Origin: Arthrobacter sp. Y81
Lineage (GTDB): Bacteria > Actinomycetota > Actinomycetes > Actinomycetales > Micrococcaceae
Assembly (NCBI RefSeq): GCF_002929335.1
Contig: NZ_PJIL01000001.1
Location: 310,001 to 374,000, forward strand
Length of the DNA stretch: 64,000 nt
Reading direction: 5' to 3'
Positions 42,948-53,849 of the stretch are shown here, in pieces. Made by a program: the position numbers and the translations under genes. The stretch's first letter is position 1, and every line of letters starts with the position of its first letter. The notes under the pieces were generated by a model that had not been told where the DNA came from, searched no databases, and saw only the letters and a program-made list of their open reading frames with translations.

Positions 42948-43663
42948 CTGTACTGCTGGCCGGCGTCGAGCGCCGCCAACAGTGACTTGGCCGCTGCGGC
43001 CGGGTCGTCGGCCTCGGTAATGGCGCGGACCACTACGATGCGCTGCGCTCCGGCAGCCACCACTTGTTCAACGTTGCCCAGGTCAATGCCGCCGATGGCG
43101 AACCACGGCAGCGGCGAACCGCCAAAGGTTCCTTCAGCCGCGCTGTCAGCTGTTTTGCCTGTTGTTTTGCCGCTGGCCCCGGCCGCGTAGCGGACCAGGT
43201 CGAGGCCGACGGCGGCCCGGCCCGGCTTGGTGGGAGTGGCCCACACCGGCCCCACGCAGAAGTAGTCCAGTCCGCCGGGACCGGTAAACGCAGCGATGGC
43301 GGCGTCGATCTGCTCCGGGCTGTGGGTTGACAGGCCGATCACTGCGTCATCGCCGAGGAATTTCCGGGCCGAAGCCAGGGGAAGGTCCTTCTGCCCGATG
43401 TGGAGTACCGGGGCGCCGGCGAGCGAGGCGATGTCGGCGCGGTCGTTGACCGACCAGAGCCGGCCGTGGCGGCGGGCAGCAGCCTCCAGCACTTCAAGCA
43501 GCTCGAGCTCTTCGGCGGCCTCCAGGTTCTTGTCCCGGAGCTGGATGATGTCAACGCCGCCGGCGTAGGCGGCATCGACGAAGTCTTCGAAATCGCCCCG
43601 GTCGGTGCGGGCATCGGTGCAGAGGTACAGGCGGGCGCTGGTGAGGACGGCGTGCTCGGTCAT
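42944..43663 (-). CDS. thiE: Thiamine-phosphate synthase
   Basis: Joins HMP-PP and the thiazole phosphate to give thiamine monophosphate. 239 residues, TIM barrel. The pyrophosphate/Mg2+ residues lie in [13 protein letters not shown] and [15 protein letters not shown], followed by [19 protein letters not shown], and the [13 protein letters not shown] loop. A Lys/Thr/Ala insertion ([13 protein letters not shown]) near 180 is unusual. ATG 43663 is leaderless, transcribed away from the riboswitch, so this gene is probably not under its control. Confidence 0.93.
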   Translation of the reverse strand: MTEHAVLTSARLYLCTDARTDRGDFEDFVDAAYAGGVDIIQLRDKNLEAAEELELLEVLEAAARRHGRLWSVNDRADIASLAGAPVLHIGQKDLPLASARKFLGDDAVIGLSTHSPEQIDAAIAAFTGPGGLDYFCVGPVWATPTKPGRAAVGLDLVRYAAGASGKTTGKTADSAAEGTFGGSPLPWFAIGGIDLGNVEQVVAAGAQRIVVVRAITEADDPAAAAKSLLAALDAGQQYS

Positions 43664-43669
43664 GGCACC

Positions 43670-43675
43670 AGCCTA
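43670..43675 (-). promoter_or_regulatory. -10 box, leaderless start of thiE
   Basis: TAGGCT on the minus strand, 6 bases before ATG 43663. Confidence 0.5.
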
Positions 43676-43694
43676 GTTCCTCTAAACTGGGGTG

Positions 43695-43797
43695 GTACCG
43701 CGGGAGCCCGCTGCAGCTGTCACAAAGCTGCAGGGCTGAGAGGGCGTCAGAGCCGACCGCTTGACCTGATCCGGTTAGTACCGGCGTAGGGAAGGAT
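43695..43797 (+). ncRNA. TPP riboswitch (THI element) of thiOSG
   Basis: Conserved core: GCGGGAGCCC, a variable stem CTGCAGCT-N8-AGCTGCAG, GGCTGAGAGGG, GACCGC, then TTGACCTGATCCGGTTAGTACCGG in two parts, and CGTAGGGAAGG. It matches the thiamine-pyrophosphate aptamer throughout. The final GGGAAGG at 43789-43795 is also the Shine-Dalgarno of thiO (ATG 43802). This suggests direct control of translation: bound TPP would occlude the ribosome site. Confidence 0.95.
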
Positions 43798-43801
43798 GAC
43801 A

Positions 43802-46172
<2,371 letters not shown>

Positions 46173-46200
46173 TAGTCCCAGACCATCCAAGGGAGCAACG

Positions 46201-46866
46201 GTGACCGGCAAGGAAGACGTACTTACCCGACCCCGGATTGACGCCGCGCTGGCGGACCTTCCCGACTGGAGGTACCGGCTGGGCGGCCTCGTGACCGTCT
46301 ACAAAACGCCGACGGCGGCCGGTGCGCTCGAGCTGATTGCCGCCGTCGGGCGCCTGGCCGAGGAACAGAACCACCACCCGGACCTGGACTGGCGCTACAA
46401 CAGGGTCTTCATCCGCTTCACGTCCCATGACGCCGGCACCGAGGTGACGCAGCGTGACGTGGCCGCCGCGGCAGCGGTCAGCCAGGCGGCCGCTGCTGCC
46501 GGGGCCGCCGCGGAACCGGGGCTGTACCGGACAGTGGAGATCGTCATCGACACTGCCAACCCGGGCGAGATTTCGGAAGTCTGGCGGACCGCCCTTGGTT
46601 ACCGGAAAGGCAGGTACGGGGACCTCGCTGACCCCTACGGCCGCGGGCCAGGGCTCTGGTTCCAGGAAACCGCTGCCCCAAACGAGAACCGCTTCCATCT
46701 GGACATCCACCGGAGCAAGGCGGAATCCGGCCCGGCATTGGAGAAAACCGCGGCGACCGGAGCATTAATGAACCGTGACCACGCACCCAACTGGGTGGTG
46801 GTCACGGATGCGCAGGGAAACCGGCTGTGCCTGTGCACCGAGGAAGGCCACGAACCGGACCTGTAG
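46201..46866 (+). CDS. Pterin-4a-carbinolamine dehydratase fused to a VOC domain
   Basis: 221 residues, two domains. Residues about 10-95 are a PCD/DCoH fold with the catalytic NHHP (57-60) and the following YNRVFIRFTSHDAGTEVTQRD, a complete signature. Residues about 107-221 are a glyoxalase/VOC module (VEIVIDTANPGEISEVWRTALGY, then FHLDIH with a possible metal His, and NWVVVTDAQGNRLCL). PCD recycles tetrahydropterin after aromatic hydroxylation, but no hydroxylase gene is nearby. The start is GTG 46201. Confidence 0.85.
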   Translation: MTGKEDVLTRPRIDAALADLPDWRYRLGGLVTVYKTPTAAGALELIAAVGRLAEEQNHHPDLDWRYNRVFIRFTSHDAGTEVTQRDVAAAAAVSQAAAAAGAAAEPGLYRTVEIVIDTANPGEISEVWRTALGYRKGRYGDLADPYGRGPGLWFQETAAPNENRFHLDIHRSKAESGPALEKTAATGALMNRDHAPNWVVVTDAQGNRLCLCTEEGHEPDL

Positions 46867-46898
46867 CCTGCACCGCCTCCGGACCGCGGACCCCGGCC

Positions 46899-47201
46899 CT
46901 AGAGCCTCAGTGCGGCCGTCAGCTGCTTCGTGTCGTGCAGGGCGCGCTTCCGGCCCAGGTACACCGCGGCGGCGAGTGCCGCCCCGGTGCCCAGGACCAT
47001 GGGCAGCACCCATGGAATCCACGTCAGGCCGGGCTGGTAGCCAAGCCCTGCGGCAATGAAGATGATCCAGCTCAGCATCCCCACGGCGGTAGCCACTCCC
47101 GCCGGCAGTGCGATGCCGTACTTCGCGTGCCGCCGGTCGTTGGCCCAGACAACAAAGCCTGCGGCCACGGTGACCAAGGCCACGATTACCAGGGAAAGCA
47201 T
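46899..47201 (-). CDS. Small membrane protein, unknown function
   Basis: 100 residues with three hydrophobic segments (about 1-19, 36-53, 61-81) and a basic C-terminus (YLGRKRALHDTKQL). The ATG 47201 follows AAGGAG. A frame that stays open to 47336 would overlap the DUF3107 gene and is rejected. I recognise no family. It may be co-transcribed with the DUF3107 and TetR genes. Confidence 0.75.
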   Translation of the reverse strand: MLSLVIVALVTVAAGFVVWANDRRHAKYGIALPAGVATAVGMLSWIIFIAAGLGYQPGLTWIPWVLPMVLGTGAALAAAVYLGRKRALHDTKQLTAALRL

Positions 47202-47250
47202 TCGGTGAACTCCTTGCTGCTGAGCGGGAGGGACAAAGTGAAGCGGCAGC

Positions 47251-47475
47251 CTAGAGCTGGCCGAAACCGACGCGGCGGGCTTCCTCTGCCCCGATTTCAA
47301 CGTAGCCCAGGACGTTGGCGGGAATGATGACCACACGGCCCTTCTCGTCAGTCAGGCGAAGTTCGGCGCCCTTGGCGATGGATTCCCCGACGAGCTTTGC
47401 CACAGCGTCAGCATCCTGAGCCGATTCCAGCACAATTTCGCGGCCGATGTTCTGAATGCCGATCTTTACTTCCAC
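47251..47475 (-). CDS. DUF3107 protein
   Basis: 74 residues, unknown function, widespread in actinobacteria (TB9.4/Rv3208A recalled). Pattern VKIGIQNIGREIVLESAQDADAVAKLV, ELRLTDEKGRVVIIPANVLGYVEIG, an alpha-beta fold. GTG start with GGGAGG upstream. It follows the TetR gene on the same strand, 51 bases apart, an order conserved in mycobacteria. Confidence 0.9.
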   Translation of the reverse strand: MEVKIGIQNIGREIVLESAQDADAVAKLVGESIAKGAELRLTDEKGRVVIIPANVLGYVEIGAEEARRVGFGQL

Positions 47476-47526
47476 AGCGAGGCCTCCCAGCCAATCAAAG
47501 TTCTAAAGGTGTTCTCTATTTGTAGT

Positions 47527-48213
47527 CTAGGTTTCCTTGGGGAAGCGCGAGATTCCGCGCCAAGCTAAACGATAGATCAGGTCACTGGCCACATCGAGGT
47601 CCAGGTTTCCGTCCGTTTCGAGCCAGTACCGGGCACTGACCTGCGCCATCCCCGCGAGTCCGCGCCCCAGCAGCTGGGCCTCCAAAGGAGGCAGTTTGGT
47701 GTCTTCGGCGATCACGCGGGCCACGGCGTCGGCAAATGTCTTGTTGAACGTTTCCAGGCGAGAACTGACGTCGGGATCGTTGATGAGGTCCGACTCGAAC
47801 ACCAGGCGGTGGGCCTGGTCGTCGCTGGCAATAAAGCGGTAGTAGGCCCGCATGACGGCCTGGACGCGCTCGTCATTGTCCGTGGTCGAGCTCAGGGCAC
47901 CCAGCATCAGGTCTGTCAGTGAGCTCAGGTGGCTGTCCAGGAGGGCGAGGTAGAGCTCGCGCTTGGAAGGGAAATGCTGGTACAGCACAGGCTTGCTGAC
48001 GTGGGCGGTCTCCGCGATCTCGTCCATGGCGGCGCCGTGGTAGCCGTTGGCGACGAACACTTCCTGGGCAGCCGCCAGCAGCTGGGCGCGGCGTTCGTCA
48101 CGCGGGAGCCTCGCCGAACGCGCACCGCCGGCCCGCGTCTGTCCCGCGGCTGCCTTCCCGGCCGGTGTCCGATCAACCGGTGCCTGATGAACCACTGTTG
48201 GCCTTCTTTCCAT
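47527..48213 (-). CDS. TetR-family transcriptional regulator
   Basis: 228 residues with a basic, Ala-rich N-terminal extension (about 1-38). The HTH follows (QLLAAAQEVFVANGYHGAAMDEIAETAHVSKPVLYQHFPSKRELYLALL, about 43-92) and then a helical ligand domain. Divergent from moeZ. The neighbourhood (DUF3107, MoeZ) matches Rv3208. Target unknown. The N-terminal extension may mean the true start is further in. Confidence 0.88.
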   Translation of the reverse strand: MERRPTVVHQAPVDRTPAGKAAAGQTRAGGARSARLPRDERRAQLLAAAQEVFVANGYHGAAMDEIAETAHVSKPVLYQHFPSKRELYLALLDSHLSSLTDLMLGALSSTTDNDERVQAVMRAYYRFIASDDQAHRLVFESDLINDPDVSSRLETFNKTFADAVARVIAEDTKLPPLEAQLLGRGLAGMAQVSARYWLETDGNLDLDVASDLIYRLAWRGISRFPKET

Positions 48214-48268
48214 TGCAGTTACCTACACTTTACGCGCGGGTAATATGACCTGGCGGCATCTTCGGGCA

Positions 48269-48274
48269 TACATT
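48269..48274 (+). promoter_or_regulatory. -10 box, leaderless start of moeZ
   Basis: TACATT 5 bases before ATG 48280. Confidence 0.4.
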
Positions 48275-48279
48275 GAAGT

Positions 48280-49479
48280 ATGGCTTCCATGTTCACCGCA
48301 ACTGCTGTCCCTGCAACCCTGGATCCGCTCGTGGAACCGGCCGACGCACTGACTGCCGAAGAGGTCGAGCGGTATTCCCGCCACCTCATCATTCCCGAAA
48401 TCGGCACGCTGGGCCAACGCCGGCTCAAGAACGCCAAGGTCCTGGTCATCGGGGCCGGCGGCCTGGGCTCGCCCGCCCTCCTCTACCTTGCCGCCGCGGG
48501 AGTGGGAACCTTGGGAATCATCGACGACGACGCCGTCGACCTGAGCAATCTGCAGCGCCAGGTGATCCACGGGGTTGCGGACGTGGGCCGGTCCAAGATC
48601 GAGTCAGCCCGGGACTCCATTGCTGCACTGAACCCCTTGGTGGCCGTGCGGCTCCACAATGTCCGGCTCGACGCCTCCAACGCACTGGAGCTGTTCGCCG
48701 GCTATGACATCATCCTCGACGGCGCGGACAACTTCGCCACCCGCTACCTGGTGAACGACGCCGCGGCCATCCTCGGAAAGCCCTACGTGTGGGGCTCCAT
48801 CTTCCGGTTCGACGGCCAAGTCAGCGTTTTCTGGGAAAAGCACGGCCCTACCTACCGCGACCTTTACCCAGAGGCTCCGCCGGCCGGGTCGGTGCCGTCC
48901 TGCGGCGAAGGCGGCGTGTTCGGGATGCTGTGCGCTGCCGTGGGCTCGCTCATGGTGACCGAGGCAGTCAAGCTGATCACCGGCGTCGGGCGTTCCCTCC
49001 TGGGCCGTGTGGCGCTCTTTGACGCCTTGGGCGGCAGCTGGCGCGAGATCAAGGTGGCGCGGGACCCGGAGGCTGAGCGCATCACTGAACTCACCGACTA
49101 CGAGGCATTTTGCGGGATCGCTCCGGAGACTGCCACAGCCAAGGAAAACACCGTCACGGCCACGCAACTGGCCACTATGCTGGCCTCGCGCAAGGCCGGT
49201 CTGAAGGACTTCGACCTCGTGGACGTCCGGGAGGCCGGCGAGCACGATATCGTCAGCATCGACGGCTCCGTCCTCATTCCGCAGGGCAGGATCCTCGCGG
49301 GGGAGGCCTGGGCCGAGCTGCCGCAGGACAAGGACATCGTGTTCCACTGCAAGGCCGGCACGCGTTCCGCAGCCGTCCTGGCAGCAGCGCGCAAGGCGGG
49401 ATACCAGCGGGTCAGCCATCTCGACGGCGGCATCCTCGCCTGGGTGCGGGAAGTGGAACCGGCGAAGCCGGTCTACTAG
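48280..49479 (+). CDS. moeZ: Adenylyltransferase/sulfurtransferase MoeZ
   Basis: Activates ubiquitin-like sulfur carriers (MoaD, CysO, ThiS) by adenylation, then supplies persulfide sulfur. 399 residues. The ThiF/MoeB domain has the nucleotide motif GAGGLGSPALLYLAAAGVG (about 53-71) and NLQRQVIH; SCGEGGVFG replaces the zinc-loop entry. The rhodanese domain (about 300-395) has active-site Cys in FHCKAGTRS. No other thiF is seen here, so this enzyme may serve ThiS of the cluster 3 kb upstream. Recalled orthologue Rv3206c. Confidence 0.93.
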   Translation: MASMFTATAVPATLDPLVEPADALTAEEVERYSRHLIIPEIGTLGQRRLKNAKVLVIGAGGLGSPALLYLAAAGVGTLGIIDDDAVDLSNLQRQVIHGVADVGRSKIESARDSIAALNPLVAVRLHNVRLDASNALELFAGYDIILDGADNFATRYLVNDAAAILGKPYVWGSIFRFDGQVSVFWEKHGPTYRDLYPEAPPAGSVPSCGEGGVFGMLCAAVGSLMVTEAVKLITGVGRSLLGRVALFDALGGSWREIKVARDPEAERITELTDYEAFCGIAPETATAKENTVTATQLATMLASRKAGLKDFDLVDVREAGEHDIVSIDGSVLIPQGRILAGEAWAELPQDKDIVFHCKAGTRSAAVLAAARKAGYQRVSHLDGGILAWVREVEPAKPVY

Positions 49480-49494
49480 ACGGTTGCCCCATCA

Positions 49495-49632
49495 CGGCGC
49501 TCTCTCACTTTTCGCCCGCAATTCAACGACGCTCTCTCACTCTCTTGAACGAAGTGAGAGGGCGTCGTGTAGAAGCCTGCAATAAGTGAGAGAGCGTCGT
49601 GTAGAAGCCTGCAATAAGTGAGAGGGCGTCGC
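49495..49632. repeat. 32-bp period repeat array with opposed halves
   Basis: GTGAGAG(G/A)GCGTCG starts at 49554, 49586 and 49618, exactly 32 bases apart. The first two units are complete and nearly identical (TGTAGAAGCCTGCAATAA follows) and the third is cut short. Upstream, reversed copies GCTCTCTCAC lie at 49499 and 49531, again 32 bases apart. The two halves meet in a hairpin, arms 49527-49541 and 49553-49567 with one mismatch. No spacers exist, so it is not CRISPR. It sits between convergent moeZ and hemA. Confidence 0.8.
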
Positions 49633-49640
49633 GCCGCGGG

Positions 49641-50981
49641 TCAGGCGGTTTCCCGCCGGGCATCGGCGGCCGCCGGACCTGCCTGGCCGTGGTCCACCGG
49701 GCATTCTGCCGCCGGCGCGGCGGCGGGCTGCTCAACGGTAATGCCGTACAGCGCTTCCAGCGCGGCAATGTAGTGTTCCTGCTGGCCGTTGGAGGCCAGT
49801 TCACGGGCCCGGACCGTCGGGACATGCAGGAGCTGCTTGACCATCCTGCGCAGTGCGAACTCGACTTCCTCGGCGGCGGCCGTGCAGCCGTGGCGTGCCC
49901 GGACCTTCTCCATTTCCGCGTCCAGGACGTTCATGGTGTGGCGGCGCAGCGCAACGATGGCCGAGTCCACGGACCGTGCTTCGCGCTCCTGCTCGAAGGC
50001 TGTGGCGGCGCCGGAGACGATGCCGCTGGCCTGGGCCAGTGATTCCGCCTGCTCCTGGGGAGCGGCGAGCCGCACGGATTCGAGCGTCAGCAGCTCGACG
50101 CCGTCGAGCTCGCCGACAGCCGGATCGAAATCGTGGGTGAGCGCCAGGTCGATGGCGATCAGCGTTTGCGGTGAGTCCGCCCGCACCCGGGCAAGCTCGT
50201 CCGCTTCGACGCGGGTATCGGAGCCGCTGCACCCGATCATGACATCCGCTGCGGCCACGGCGGCGGGGAGCGAATCGGCGTCGAGGGCCTTGCCGCCGCG
50301 GGTGGCCACAAAGCCTTCGGCCCGTCCGGAGGAGGAAAAAACGGAGATGTCTTTGCAGCCGCGTTCGCGGAGCAGCGACATGGTGGCGCCGGCGTAGGCG
50401 CCGGTGCCAAACACCACGGCCTTCTTGGTTGACCAGTCAGCGTTTTCGGATAGGTCCGTGGCGAGGTCCAGGGCCACCGAGACAATCGACAGTCCGCGTG
50501 AGCCGAGGGCCGTCTGAGCCCCGACATCCTTCGCAGTCTTGGATGCGGTCTGGAACAGCCGGATGAGGCCGGAGCTGGCAGTACCTTCGTGCTGGGCGGT
50601 GATGAGGGCGCGTCGCACCTGGCCGGCGATTTCGCGTTCGCCCACCACGGCCGAATCCAGGCCCGAGCTTACGGCGAAGAGGTGCTGGCTGACTTCGCCG
50701 CCGGTGCGGGTATTGAAGGACCGGGAGACGAGCTGTTCGTTGAGCCCGCTGCGTTCGCTGATCTGGGCGACGAGGGCGGCCCGTGCCGCTTCCACGTCGT
50801 CCGCATGGGACGCTTCACCGTAAATTTCGAAGCGGTTGCAGGTGGCAAGCACCACCGCACCCGTCACTGCCGGCGACCCGGAGAGTGCGGATGTAGCCAG
50901 CTCGGAAGCGCCGGTGCTCAGTTGAGCAACGGTCTCGAGGTCGATGTCGGCGTGTGTAGCCACCAATGAGAAAAGAACCAC
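49641..50981 (-). CDS. hemA: Glutamyl-tRNA reductase
   Basis: First committed step of C5 tetrapyrrole synthesis: glutamyl-tRNA to glutamate-1-semialdehyde with NADPH. 446 residues. The catalytic Cys is in [14 protein letters not shown] (about 50), the substrate region in [20 protein letters not shown], and the NADPH motif [12 protein letters not shown] near 185. The C-terminus is a dimerisation helix domain plus a Pro/Ala tail. GTG 50981 gives the family start [20 protein letters not shown] lies 9 bases before. Frames open to 51131 are out of family. Divergent from hemE. Confidence 0.95.
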   Translation of the reverse strand: MVLFSLVATHADIDLETVAQLSTGASELATSALSGSPAVTGAVVLATCNRFEIYGEASHADDVEAARAALVAQISERSGLNEQLVSRSFNTRTGGEVSQHLFAVSSGLDSAVVGEREIAGQVRRALITAQHEGTASSGLIRLFQTASKTAKDVGAQTALGSRGLSIVSVALDLATDLSENADWSTKKAVVFGTGAYAGATMSLLRERGCKDISVFSSSGRAEGFVATRGGKALDADSLPAAVAAADVMIGCSGSDTRVEADELARVRADSPQTLIAIDLALTHDFDPAVGELDGVELLTLESVRLAAPQEQAESLAQASGIVSGAATAFEQEREARSVDSAIVALRRHTMNVLDAEMEKVRARHGCTAAAEEVEFALRRMVKQLLHVPTVRARELASNGQQEHYIAALEALYGITVEQPAAAPAAECPVDHGQAGPAAADARRETA

Positions 50982-51139
50982 AGCATCACAATCATAGCTT
51001 TTTCGTCGCGGCGTAGAACAACTATGCGCCGTGGGAAAGACCACGGCGCCCTGTGATTCCCGCCACGGGCGGCACGGACGGGCTCCGGGTGACAGGCTGT
51101 CGTTATCTTTTGCAGGCGAATTTAGGGACAATCGGAGTC

Positions 51140-52261
51140 ATGACTTCAAGCGCTGCAACCTCTGACGGCACGGTATCCACCGCCCCGTTCTCCGCTGGCA
51201 CCCTGGATGCAGGGCACCCGCTGATGGACGGCCGCACGGCTGATTCGCCGCTCATCACGGCCTACCGCGGCGGCAAGCCGTCCCGCCGCCCCGTCTGGTT
51301 CATGCGCCAGGCCGGCCGTTCCCTGCCGGAGTACCTGAAGGTGCGCGAAGGCGTTGCCATGCTGGACTCGTGCCTGCGCCCCGAGCTTGCCTCGGAGATC
51401 ACGCTGCAGCCCGTCCGCCGGCATGACGTGGACGCCGCCATCTTCTTCTCGGACATCGTCATTCCGCTGAAGCTCGCCGGTGTGGGCGTTGACATCGTTC
51501 CGGGCGTGGGCCCGGTCCTGGACAGGCCCGTCCGCACGGCCGGGGATGTCGCGGCGCTGCCGCAGCTGACCTGGGAAGCGCTGGAGCCCATCCGCGAAGC
51601 CGTCCGGCTCACCGTGGCCCAGCTTGGCAAGACGCCCCTGATCGGGTTCGCCGGAGCGCCGTTCACCCTGGCTGCTTACATGGTGGAAGGCAAGCCCTCC
51701 CGCGACCACCTCGGCCCGCGGACCATGATGCACGCCGATCCCGAAACCTGGAATGCCCTGGCCAACTGGGCTGCAGACGCCTCGGGCATGTTCCTGCGCG
51801 CCCAGCTGGAAGCCGGTGCCTCCGCCGGCCAGCTGTTCGATTCCTGGGCAGGCTCACTGGGGCTGGCCGACTACGAACACTTCGTGGCCCCCGCCTCCGC
51901 CCGCGCCCTGGACCACGTCCGGCACCTGGGTGCGCCGCTGATCCACTTTGGTACCGGCACGTCAGAGCTCCTGGTGGCAATGCGCGACGTCGGCGTCGAC
52001 GTGGTTGGTGTTGACTACCGGCTTCCCCTCGACGAAGCCAACCGCCGGCTGGGCGGCACCGTCCCGCTGCAGGGCAACATCGATCCCGCGCTGCTGTCCG
52101 CCCCCTGGGCGGTTCTCGAAGCCCACGTCCGGGAGGTAATCAGGGCAGGGTCCTCTGCGCCCGGCCACGTCCTGAACCTTGGCCACGGCGTGCCGCCGGA
52201 AACCGACCCCGCCGTGCTGACGCGCGTCGTCGAGCTTATTCACTCGATTTCCCCGGAGTAA
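51140..52261 (+). CDS. hemE: Uroporphyrinogen decarboxylase
   Basis: Converts uroporphyrinogen III to coproporphyrinogen III. 373 residues. Signature PVWFMRQAGRSLPEY (about 52-66) with substrate Arg residues, then FSDIVIPLKLAG. The second signature GFAGAPFTLAAYMVEG is near 175, and His is in NLGHGVPPETDP. ATG 51140 follows GGAG. Four bases separate it from the next gene. Confidence 0.96.
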   Translation: MTSSAATSDGTVSTAPFSAGTLDAGHPLMDGRTADSPLITAYRGGKPSRRPVWFMRQAGRSLPEYLKVREGVAMLDSCLRPELASEITLQPVRRHDVDAAIFFSDIVIPLKLAGVGVDIVPGVGPVLDRPVRTAGDVAALPQLTWEALEPIREAVRLTVAQLGKTPLIGFAGAPFTLAAYMVEGKPSRDHLGPRTMMHADPETWNALANWAADASGMFLRAQLEAGASAGQLFDSWAGSLGLADYEHFVAPASARALDHVRHLGAPLIHFGTGTSELLVAMRDVGVDVVGVDYRLPLDEANRRLGGTVPLQGNIDPALLSAPWAVLEAHVREVIRAGSSAPGHVLNLGHGVPPETDPAVLTRVVELIHSISPE

Positions 52262-52265
52262 TACG

Positions 52266-53777
52266 GTGAGCGCAGCCACGCCGGAACCGTCCGTACAAGC
52301 GGCCGTGGTGGTGGGCGGCGGCGTCTCGGGCCTGCTTGCGGCGCTGGAGCTTGCCAAGGCCGGCCGGGACGTCACGGTCCTGGAGGCCGGCGACGCCTGG
52401 GGCGGCTGCGTGGGCAGCCATGTGGTGGGGGGCCTGACACTGGACAGCGGGGCGGAGTCCTTCGCGACGCGCTCCAGCGCCGTCGCAGACCTGGCGGCCG
52501 AACTCGGCATCGCCGGCAACATCGTGGCGCCCCACCCTGGCGGCGCATGGGTCCAGCTCCCCGAAGGCGCCCGGGAGCTCCCCAAGACCGGCGTCCTGGG
52601 CATACCCGCCAACCCGTGGGACCCCGAAGTACGCCGGACCCTTGGGCTGGCAGGATCCCTCCGTGCTTCCCTGGACAGGTTCCTGCCCGCCGCCACGGGA
52701 ACCCGTTCGGCGGTCATCAGCGTCTCCGACCTGGTCCGCGCCCGGATGGGCCGCCGCGTCCTGGAACGCCTCGTCGCACCGGTGGTGGGAGGCGTGCATT
52801 CGGCCGATCCCGCGTTGCTCGACGTGGACATGGTGGCGCCCGGGCTCCGCGCCGGAATCCGGACGCACGGCTCCCTCGCAGCGGCTGTCGCCGCCCAGCG
52901 GCGGGGCGGCCCGGCCCGGCAGGATCCCGCGGCCGGTGGGAGCAGGCCCGCAGCGCAACCCGCCAAAGCAGGATCCGCCGTCGCAGGCCTTCAGGGCGGC
53001 ATGCACACGCTGATCACCGCCCTCGTGGCCGAACTGCGTCGGCGTGGCGTGAGGCTGCTGGACAGTACCCGCGCTGACGCGGTGGCCAGGACGGCCGGCG
53101 GCTGGCGGGTCTCAGCGGGGGAGCGGACGTATGACGCCGGCCTGATGGTGGTGGCTCTTGACGGCCCGTCCGCCGTGGGGCTGATGCAGGAGGCAGTGCC
53201 GGACTTGGCCGCGTACCGGCCGGGCGCCGGTCCGGATGTAAAGCTTGTGACACTTGTTGTTGACCTTCCCGAACTGGACCGCCGGCCACGAGGAACGGGC
53301 ATCCTGGTGGCTCCGCAGACTCCCGGCGTGCAGGCCAAGGCACTGACCCATGCCACCGCCAAATGGGACTGGCTGGCGGCTGCGGCCGGGCCCGGCACCC
53401 ATGTTGTCCGGTTGTCGTACGGCCGGGGTGAGGTCACGCGGGCCGGTAAACCCCACGCACGCCGGGCGGATGCCGGACTGTCAATCGGCGCCGAAGCAGG
53501 TGCCGGTGACCAGCAGCTCCTTGACGCCGCCTTACGGGATGCGTCGGCCCTCCTGACCGTACCTGTCACGGCCGATGACCTGCTCGACTGGGACGTCGTC
53601 AGCTGGGGCGGGGCGCTTCCCTTCGCCGCCGTGGGGCACCGCCAGCGGGTGGCCGATGTCCGCCGGGTCTGCGCCGGCGAAGGAACCCTGGTGATGGTGG
53701 GCGGCTGGCTGGCGGGCAACGGCCTGGCCGCCGTCGTGGCCGACACGAAAAGGCAGCTGGCGGACCTCCTTGATTAG
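52266..53777 (+). CDS. hemY: Coproporphyrinogen III oxidase (HemY/CgoX type)
   Basis: FAD flavoenzyme of the coproporphyrin-dependent haem route: coproporphyrinogen III to coproporphyrin III. 503 residues. Dinucleotide motif VVVGGGVSGLLAALELAKAG (about 13-32). The C-terminal FAD site is VMVGGWLAGNGLAAVVAD. Older annotations call it protoporphyrinogen oxidase HemG. An Ala/Gly/Pro-rich insertion (GGPARQDPAAGG) lies near 220. GTG start. Confidence 0.93.
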   Translation: MSAATPEPSVQAAVVVGGGVSGLLAALELAKAGRDVTVLEAGDAWGGCVGSHVVGGLTLDSGAESFATRSSAVADLAAELGIAGNIVAPHPGGAWVQLPEGARELPKTGVLGIPANPWDPEVRRTLGLAGSLRASLDRFLPAATGTRSAVISVSDLVRARMGRRVLERLVAPVVGGVHSADPALLDVDMVAPGLRAGIRTHGSLAAAVAAQRRGGPARQDPAAGGSRPAAQPAKAGSAVAGLQGGMHTLITALVAELRRRGVRLLDSTRADAVARTAGGWRVSAGERTYDAGLMVVALDGPSAVGLMQEAVPDLAAYRPGAGPDVKLVTLVVDLPELDRRPRGTGILVAPQTPGVQAKALTHATAKWDWLAAAAGPGTHVVRLSYGRGEVTRAGKPHARRADAGLSIGAEAGAGDQQLLDAALRDASALLTVPVTADDLLDWDVVSWGGALPFAAVGHRQRVADVRRVCAGEGTLVMVGGWLAGNGLAAVVADTKRQLADLLD

Positions 53778-53835
53778 CCCGCGAGTACCGCGTGGAAGGC
53801 TTCTTCGCAAGTTTCTAATGACGCGTAATTCTGGC

Positions 53836-53841
53836 TAGTGT
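53836..53841 (+). promoter_or_regulatory. Possible -10 box before the secreted Pro/Ser-rich protein gene
   Basis: TAGTGT, 8 bases before ATG 53850. It would give this gene its own leaderless transcript within the haem cluster. Confidence 0.35.
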
Positions 53842-53849
53842 CGATGACT

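Noticed and set aside
49554..49632. Possible CRISPR array
   Set aside because: The repeats are directly abutting 32-base units with no variable spacers, some in reverse orientation, and no cas genes nearby.
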